Under the pieces are notes generated by a model, which had not been told where the DNA came from, did not search any database, and saw only the letters and a list, made by a program, of their open reading frames with translations. A stretch of 64,000 nt of DNA from Phlegmacium glaucopus (Eukaryota > Basidiomycota > Agaricomycetes > Agaricales > Cortinariaceae), in contig MU130567.1 in assembly GCA_015039465.1 (NCBI GenBank), positions 201,239-265,238 of the forward strand. Direction: 5' to 3'. Within the stretch, counting starts at the first letter, position 1. Each line of letters begins with the position of its first letter. A program made the position numbers and the translations under genes. This document shows, piece after piece, positions 56,364 to 64,000 of this stretch.

Positions 56364-59301
56364 ATGGCAGCTTTAGATCGTCCTCTCACACCTAGCTCGT
56401 CTCTAACTTCACAATTCAACATCAATGGGGATCGGAAAGGCGTCTCCCAACCTCGAAATCCTGTTTCCTTGAGATTATATAAAGTCCTCAGCACTAATTT
56501 CGACGATGAGGATACACGACAAGCGCTCGGAACACTCTCCGAGTTGTACGCGACCCCAAAAGGCAAGGACACACTGACAGTCGTAGAAGACGTTGATGAA
56601 GAAGTCCTGTACGATTCTGTCGATGGGTCGTATGCCCCAACGATGTTGGCAGAGTCTGTTCCTGGAGAATCTGCGGCGAAAGCACGAAAATATCTTCGGA
56701 GGGATATGGAGAACAGATTGACAGAAGGGAGTAGGAAATTCTTGGAAGCTCTGGGTGAGGTAGATTCAGTGAGTCGTGGTTTGTTCCCCCAAGTCTGATT
56801 GTTAACATACAAACTACTACTATTTCTTCGAATCAGAAACTCCGTGAACTTCAGACTCATGTGGCGGCTATGAAAGCAAGCTGCGACGAAGCAGAAACAC
56901 AGCTAGCCCTTACGAACGAATCAAGCAAGACGTTACTTGAGCGGGCAGGTAATCTGCGAGATGAAAGGTAAAGCCTACTATCTTCCTTTCCTACTTGACG
57001 AGTTGATTGCACTTACGATAGGCAGGAAGTCGAAGATAAAAAAACTATTATTACATTGTTCTTGGCTCGCTTTACCCTGGATGAAACAGAGATAGAGGCA
57101 CTCACGTCGAGAGACATTCCAATTGGCCAACGGTTTTTCGATGCTATGGATAAGACAGAACGTATAAGAGAAGATTGCCGTGTTCTTATGGCAGGTGAAG
57201 ATGGACCAACAAAAGCCGGGTGAGTTCGTCATACTACTCTCATTAAACTCTTTATATTCACCATTTTCTTGTTATGGAGGTTGGAAATTATGGCCTCTAC
57301 TTCTTCAAATTTGGAACAGGGCTATGAGAAACTCCTTCGATATTCTTCAAATGAGTTCCGCCAGATTGGACGGGAATCTCAACTTGAAGTTACCCACGGA
57401 TTGCGAGAGGCGGTGGTTCGTCTGCGAAAGCGACCTGAACTCTTGACGTAGGTTACTTCTATATCCCCACATTCTCCAATTTACTAACTCCGGCATGTAG
57501 TGAGGCTTTAACCTTCCTATCAGAAACGCGCCAGGCTACTGTCCTCTCGTCCTTTATCACAGCTCTCACTCGTGGAGGACCTTCTGGATATCCACGCCCC
57601 ATAGAACTCCACGCACACGATCCACTACGCTATGTTGGAGACATGCTCGCTTGGGTACACCAATCTATAGCTGCGGAACATGAATTTCTTGAAAGTCTAT
57701 TCGGGCTAAAGAGTGATGGGCGGATGGTTGGAAGTATCAGAAAGTTTGACTCTAAAGATGAGGAAGAAGATTGGATACGTGAGCTTATGGATTTGGCTGT
57801 TGGAAAGCTATGTTTACCCTTGAAGGTATGTATGACGCTTTTTTTTTTTTTCAAAATTCGTTGTTTTTCTCATTTGTTGTATTAGATGAGAGTGCAGCAG
57901 ACAATACGATCACAGGAAAGTAGCATTGTGTCGTACAAAATTGCGAATTTGCTCCAGTTCTATCTTATGACAATGCGGCGTACCATTGGCGACGATGCTC
58001 TGCTGTCAACTACTTTAAAAGAGTACGTTTTCCCTCATAACGAACTTGTATTTTTCTTTTGTTTGTGTTTTTTTACTCATCCATGTTCCAGGATCACTGA
58101 CATGGCGTACAAATCATTCTACGAATCAATTGAAACTCAAAGCCATGCCCTTTCTCGAATACCTTTGGTCTGTAGTTATTCGTCATCGGAAGTTTCTACC
58201 TTCTCATACCTTCTAAACAGGACCATGACGATCGATCAGTTAAACCACCACTAGTCGTTCTCGATCATGCACAAATCCTTCGCGAAGTAATGTCGGTGTA
58301 CCAATCCTCCATGCTGGGCGATGAAGACGCAGATGAAATGGACACAGGCTTCCGACAGGTCTTAGATATCATGGTTACCCCTGTTGCTATTATGTGTATT
58401 TCCAACGGCGCCCAGAAGAAGACAGTCAGACCAGAATGGGATGATAAAGTGTTTGTTCTCAATTGCTTATGCTACCTCCAGGTATGGTCTTTTTGCTTTT
58501 GGATTCGCTTTTATTGTACAGCTAAAGAAATTTGCCTTTTTATGTAGAGTATCCTCTCTCCATTCGATTTCACCGTGAAGAAGCAGGCAGAACTACAGGT
58601 TGTGATCGATGAATGGGTAATACTATTAACGAATGAGCATGTGGGTTGTCCTTTCGTTATCTCTGCGGATGAGATTTAACGCAATAATTTCTTCGTTCAG
58701 AGCATTGACATAAAAAGAGAGGCCGGCTTGTCCGCTGTTGCAGACGCCTGCGAAAACCACAATCATTCCAATGTCTGTCCCAGCCTTATCTATTATTTCA
58801 CTCGTGCCTTCTCTAACATAACAGTTTAAGGAACCTCTCTCTCGAAACCACTCAACTAACCCCGCCGCTCTACAACACTCACTCCAGGTGTTCTCCATCT
58901 GGCTCTCCAGTTTAGAAGTCGTCCATTCTCCTCGACTCGCACAACTCACCGTACAGAAATTACAATCCAAAATTCATCATGATGCTCTAGTCCGCTTGGC
59001 CAAGACATATCAGATGATATGCGAAGAAGTGAAGAAACCGGAGAATAAGTATGAAGCTGCTTCTACTTTGTTAGGGAGTGAGAGGCCGTTTGGACAAGCT
59101 CATTTGTTGTGGCAGATATTTGGCTTGGGGGATGAAGAGGTGGAAACTGATGATGAAGGCGAGGAGGAGGAGGAGGAGGAGGGAGAGGAAGAGGAGGAGA
59201 GTGATGGAGAGGGGAAGGAGTCCAAGGGAAACGATACAAGTGATGAAGACGAGAGCGAAGATGACAGTGAAGATGAAGAGGATGGTAGAAATGAAAGCTA
59301 G
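56364..59301 (+). CDS. COG6: conserved oligomeric Golgi complex subunit 6
   Basis: COG6 belongs to lobe B of the eight-subunit tether for retrograde intra-Golgi vesicles. About ten exons are read. The N-terminal part has LRLYKVLSTNFDDEDTRQAL and a coiled coil (KLRELQTHVAAMKASCDEAE, DERQEVEDKKTIITLFLARF). Family blocks follow: DIPIGQRFFDAMDKTERIRE, ASTSSNLEQGYEKLLRYSSN, HDPLRYVGDMLAWVHQSIAA, TPVAIMCISNGAQK and VFSIWLSSLEVVHSPRLAQL. The conserved domain ends at GSERPFGQAHLLWQIFGL and is followed by about 50 residues of almost pure Glu/Asp/Ser, an unusual acidic tail. All joins keep frame. The ATG at 56364 gives the normal family N-terminus. Confidence 0.95.
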
Positions 59302-59507
59302 GTGAGCACTGGTCAAACTTGTCAATCATCGTATCTGAAATTCTTCTACATTAGTATTTTACACGCCACCCAAATCTCAGTGTAAGTGGGCTGACGGGTA
59401 TTCTTGTTTTGCGTACTTTGCAAATTCAAGACCTCCAGGTATACAATTACATGCTTGTTTTCTACATCTACATCTTTGGACCAAGATGTTTCGGCGTAGC
59501 CTTGAGC

Positions 59508-61326
59508 TATTGAGTAAAATCGATCACAAGCTGAAAAAATTAAATTGCAAACACTCACAAGAGTTTCCGATTTCTGGAGATTCGAATACAAAATCCCCTG
59601 AAATTCGTTATGCAACTTGAACGGTGCTCCATCCAGGGAGGGTACAACCTGGCTCGCAAAAACGACAGCCACGCCCGTCTCGGGATCTATATGTCCCAAG
59701 GTTCCAGCCCAACCAGACCCTAAATAAGCGTATGAGAGTGCAAAACAGCGGAACCATTAGCCAATAAAAGCAAACATACAAAATGCGGAGCCTTTCTTGT
59801 ATCCTCCAGGCCAATCTTCGGTACGCAGAGCTAGTGCACTACTCCACTGGTTGCCCGCAGGTATGCCTAGGAAAGACAGAAAGAAGTCTAAAGATGTCAC
59901 GGCGGACGATGGGAGAGTAGGTGTAAATATTTCTTCAACAGTCCTGGGTGAAAGGATTGAGTTTGGAGGAGTTTTTCCGGCTAGAAATAAAGTTGTTGGG
60001 GATATAGCAGAAGGTGAGGAGGCGAAGAATTCTTCCTTACCCTTGATTTGAAGAAGATGGCGTAGAAGAGTGAGGTAGTCTTTCATGGAACTGTATAACC
60101 CGGTGCCTCCAAGATGAAGTTTGACTTGTGGAAAAAGGGAGGAGGAGGGGGTAAAATAGATAAAATGGTCAAGGGATAATAAAAATAAGCGCTTACCTCG
60201 ACTGGGGTCCTGTTCAATGAGCTTAACTTGGTTTACAAGCGGTTCTAATTTCCCATTTACAGGAAAAGCCAAATTAATGCCTTTGGCTTTCAATTCAGGA
60301 GTCAAGTAGAAAGAAGTGGAGGTCATGCCCAGAGGTTTGAAAATGTTCTCGTGGCTTGAAATTTTTCATATTCGAATGAGCATTTGAACCATCAAGATTG
60401 GTAACTGACACTATATAACTCACCAATATTCCTCTAATGTTTGGCCCGTTATTTTTTCGACGATGAAGCCGAGAGTGTCAGAGCTATATCCATATGCGAC
60501 TGTTATTAATAAGAAATGAGCAAGGTCATCAAGTCGAGTTTAAGGGGGAAGGAAGGCCTACAGTCAGTACCGGGTTCAAATTTGAGGGGAAGAGAAGGTA
60601 GGTCGCCCTACAAAAATAAATCAGCACACAGAACTTGGGAATAAACGAAATTTGTTTTAATGAAAAACATGATAGTAGACTGTACCTTGATGATATTGTA
60701 GAAGTGCCCCACAGGGTCTTCCTGGTCGTGCGGTGCCAAGTAAGCCGGCGGTAGAACATGAAGTGGTGCTGTTACGGGATAGAATAGACCACTGGAGAAG
60801 TTCAGCAGGTGCTTTACTAGAACCACCTTTGTTGCAGCTTTGAAGGATGGATTTTTTATCCTAATGTCATCTAAAACGATTGGGTTTTCGAATACAGGAA
60901 GGTAGGTGGATACAGGGGTATCTACTTGAAGTTTCCCTTTTTCGATCAGTTGCAAGGCAGCCAACTGAAAAATGGTATGGACGGTCAGCTATTGGTAGTA
61001 TCGCCGGAAGAACGTTTTGAAAAGAACGTGCATGGGCAACCAATTTCGTTTGACTGCATATCCAGAAAACGCTGTCTTTATTGACCTCGCCCCTCGAAGG
61101 ATCGTCCATTGAATTGAACCCGTCACAATTGAAGTATATCTCTTCATCGTCGGTGGATACTCCACAAGCGACGCAAGGGAGCTTCTTCTCTTCTATAATC
61201 CTAGCCTGTTGTGTTTCATACGTTGATATGACTCCGTGAGAAGCTGGAGCTTGTGAAGGATATATTGAAACGACGCACAACAAATGTATCAAGAGCTGCT
61301 TTTCCGCTGGGAGACAGGGTAACCAT
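59508..61326 (-). CDS. beta-lactamase/transpeptidase-like serine hydrolase, copy 1
   Basis: The family (class C beta-lactamase fold; EstB/LovD-like esterases and acyltransferases) uses a Ser/Lys/Tyr triad. Visible motifs are FWICSQTKLVAH (SxxK), YGYSSDTLGFIVEKITG (Tyr-x-Ser) and GSGWAGTLGHIDPETGVAVV near the end. The start MVTLSPSGKAALDTFV is joined by a GT-AG intron to ARIIEEKKLPCVACGVS. The next intron is GC-AG (61031-60965). About eight exons are read. A strong GTGAGT donor and TTTTTTCAG acceptor near 59570-59540 suggest the end at 59508, although an unspliced reading would run to 59346. No signal peptide is evident, so it is probably cytosolic. The substrate is unknown. A tandem paralogue lies downstream in sequence coordinates. 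Confidence 0.84.
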
Positions 61327-62285
61327 TCTTTTGTTGAATTAAGAATATGCAGTGGACAATGAACGAAGGACTATGGGATGCTCCAACCGGGACCCGGGGT
61401 TACAAATTGCCCGGGGTAGGCAAACCTTTTTTAAGGCACCCCAATAAGGTATGTTTCCACCTAAAAAAGGTATTTCTCTGTGATGGGAAGTCTCTGAGAA
61501 CAGTTCTCCAATGTTTTCGGAGATTTCTTATGTTAGATTTAATTCAAAAAATGGCTAAATATTCTTATTATCACCAAGAGCTGGTCAGGATGACCTCAGG
61601 AGCCTTTTAAATATCATTTTTTTACTTACAAGGCTGGAGAATGGCCCAGATAGCCTTAAATATATAGTTTTAGAAATCTTTCTAAGCCCTTTGGGCTAGA
61701 CCTCCTACCTCGGGTCATGGGACAACATCCCCCTTGCGATGCGAGGTTTGAAATCAAGTATGGTGATAATGTCATCTTCCTTTACATGTGATCTCAACTT
61801 ATGTGTTCATGGTTTTTTTCGAGAAATGAGCGAGGTATAAGCATTGCGTTTAGAATCTTCGTGAAATTAGAACTCATTACATAACTGCTGTGCAAACTAT
61901 TTAGATCCTGCGAAATGCGTGATGTCATCACACTGGTTCAGTATACTGAAGTTCGAAATATATGAAGCATTGAATTTGTGATTTGAACTGAACTTGAGGT
62001 GCAGTTCAGGGAAGTTCGGACTTTCCCAACGGGACTGGGAGCCCACAGAATAGTTTTCGTTCTGTTTTACCGCTATCAATGAAACCTTGTAAAAAGGAAA
62101 GTATGGCATTGGAGAAAATGGTGTCGTATGTCGTACATGTTGGGATAAAGAAGGATAAAGGAACCTCACTGAATTGATATTACGGGGTGGCCATGGCGAT
62201 CGAATTTCGAGATTAGCCTTAAAAAAAAAGAATCGATCTAAATCGAATACGCGGAATTAATACGAACCGACCGACCGGTGTTTTA
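61327..62285. other. intergenic region between the two hydrolase genes
   Basis: No gene. It includes the promoter of copy 1 and the 3' side of copy 2. A segment near 61700-61760 with a GAGGTTTGAAATC box loosely recalls a pol III B box, but not convincingly. CpG is moderately low. Confidence 0.45.
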
Positions 62286-64000
62286 TTACTGCAGACTCGA
62301 ATACAAAACCCGCTCAAATTCCTGATGCAACCCGATAGTTTCTCCATCCAGGGAAGGTACAACCTGCGTCGCAAACACGACAGCAACGCCGGTCTCGGGA
62401 TCTATATGTCCGAAGGTTCCAGCCCAACCAGACCCTACGTAAGCGTATGAGAGTGCAAAACAGAGAACTATAGCCGATAAAAGCAAACATACAATACGCG
62501 GAGCCTTTCTTGCATCCTCCTGGCCAATCTTCGGTACGCAGAGCTAGAGCAGTACTCCATTGGTTGCCTGGAGGTACACCTATATCAGACACAAAGAGCT
62601 CTAAAGAGGTCACGGCGGACAATGGAAGAGCAGGTGTGAATATTTCTTCAACAGTTTTGGGTGAAAGGATTGAGTTTGGAGGTGTTTTGCCGACTAGAAA
62701 TAAAGTTGGACAAAGCAAAGTGAGGAAGTGAAGATTCTTCCTTACCCTTGATTTGAAGAAGATGACGTAGAAGAGTGAGGTAGTCTTTCATGGTACTGTA
62801 TAGCCCGACGCCGCCAAGATGAAGTTTCACTTTGCAAAAAGGGAGGAGGGGTAAAATAGATAAAATCGGAAGGGATAATAAAATAAGCGCTTACCTCGAC
62901 TGGGGTCCTGTTCAATGATGAGGGTTTGGTTTACAAAGGGTTCTAATTTCCCATGAACAGGGAAAAACAGATTAACTGCTTTGGCTTTCAACTCGGGAGT
63001 CAAGTAAAAGGAAGTGGAGGTCATGCCCAGAGGTTTGAAAATGTTCTCGTAGCTAGAATTTTCCATTGGGATGAACATTTAAACCATCGATATTGGTAAC
63101 TAGCGTTAATACATACCAGTATTCCTCTAATGTTTGGCCCGTTATTTTTTCGACGATGAAACCGAGAGCGTCAGCGCTATATCCATATGCGACTATTAAG
63201 AAATGAGCAAGGTCATCAAGTCAAGTTTAAGGAGAAGGAAGGCCTACAGTCAGTACCGGGTTCAAATTTGAGGGGAAGAGAAGGTAGGTCGCCCTACAGA
63301 GATAAATCAGCACGCAGAACTTGGGTATAAACAAAAAAACATTTTATAAAAACATGATAGTAGACTGACCTTGATAACGTTGTAGAAATGCCCCACAGGG
63401 TCTTCCTCGGCTTGTTGTGCCGTGTACCCATTTGGTAGATCAATCACTGAGGGATAAAATAGCCCACTGGAGAAGTTCAGCAAGTGCTGTACTAGAACCA
63501 CCTTCGTTGCAGGTTTGAAGGATGGTTTTTCTATCGTCGTGTCATCCAAAATAATTGGGTTTTCGAATACAGGAAGGTAGGTGGATACAGGAGTATCTGC
63601 TTGAAGTTTCCCCTTTTCGATGAGTTGTAGGGCAGCCAACTGCAAGGAAAAATGTATAGACGGTCAGCTATTGGTAGTATCGACGGAAGAGCTTTTGGGA
63701 AGAACGTGCATGGGCAACCAATTTCGTTTGACTGCATATCCAGAAAACACTGTCTTTATTGACCTCGCCGCTCGAAGGATCGTCCATTGAATTGAACCCG
63801 CCACAATTGAAATATATCTCTTCATCATCGACAGTGGATACTCCACAAGCAACAGAAGGGAGCTTCTTCTCTGCTATAATCCTAGCCTGTTGTCGTACGT
63901 TGATACGACTCAGTGAGAAGATGGAGCTTGGTGAAGATAACGATACTGAAGCAACGTACAACAAGTTTATCAAGAGCCACTTTTCCGTCGGGAGACAAGG
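62286..64000 (-). CDS. beta-lactamase/transpeptidase-like serine hydrolase, copy 2 (5' end outside window)
   Basis: This is a tandem paralogue of 59508-61326 with the same exon plan: SPDGKVALDKLV, then ARIIAEKKLPSVACGVS, FWICSQTKLVAH (SxxK) with the same GC donor (63709-63708), YGYSADALGF, and GSGWAGTFGHIDPETGVAVV. The protein ends FERVLYSSLQ with TAA at 62288-62286. It lacks the extra C-terminal residues of copy 1. The start codon must lie just beyond base 64000. No frame break is seen in the visible part. The tyrosine motif reads YSAD here and YSSD in copy 1. Confidence 0.84.

Noticed and set aside
59063..59329. Proline- and leucine-rich open frames on the minus strand
   Set aside because: They are shadows of the Glu/Asp-rich tail of COG6 (GAG/GAA runs read in reverse).
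61700..61760. Possible tRNA-derived SINE (GAGGTTTGAAATC as a B box)
   Set aside because: No matching A box at the right distance and no tail or target duplication.

Overview
The window is nuclear DNA of a filamentous basidiomycete, most likely an agaricomycete. The genes are split by many 50-70 bp introns. They include families expanded in mushrooms: an NB-ARC/TPR NLR, F-box and BTB proteins, heme-thiolate peroxygenases and beta-lactamase-like hydrolases. The transposons are Ty3 chromovirus, Copia-like, hAT-like and mariner-like. I saw no rRNA, tRNA or CRISPR.

Layout: (1) 1-9.6 kb holds almost nothing recognisable apart from a possible terminal exon at the left edge and one 118-bp direct repeat. 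(2) 9.6-13.1 kb has a Rossmann-fold oxidoreductase, adenylosuccinate synthetase and COX16; the last two are divergent across a 180-bp shared promoter. (3) 13.6-17.0 kb is one NLR gene: a short CpG-rich 5' part joined to a nearly CpG-free NB-ARC exon and ten almost identical 42-residue TPR units. It runs into a decayed genomic copy of part of the neighbouring adenylosuccinate synthetase gene. (4) 17.4-30.5 kb is a transposon block: a solo LTR with perfect target duplication, a 353-bp palindrome, a decayed Tf1-like chromovirus with an apparent self-priming site, a transposase fossil interrupted by a hAT MITE, a 2.4-kb hAT-like element carrying a 1.09-kb palindrome of 43-bp units and a satellite array, and two Copia-type solo LTRs. 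(5) 30.9-36 kb has an AT-hook coiled-coil protein, ribosomal protein eL20 and COP9 subunit CSN5. (6) 36.2-42.7 kb is a tandem duplication carrying two secreted unspecific-peroxygenase genes; the copy nearer CSN5 has lost a splice donor, and nested MITEs sit between the copies. (7) 44.8-55.5 kb has a SWIM/RING ubiquitin-ligase-like gene followed by a tandem duplication of an F-box plus BTB cassette, with one BTB copy dead. (8) 56.4-64 kb has COG6 and two tandem beta-lactamase-like genes; the second runs off the right edge.

The conserved housekeeping genes (ADE12, COX16, eL20, CSN5, COG6) are intact. Between them lie tandemly duplicating adaptor, defence and secreted-enzyme genes and methylation-scarred transposons. 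Exon structures come from reading splice sites and reading frames by eye, without transcripts.
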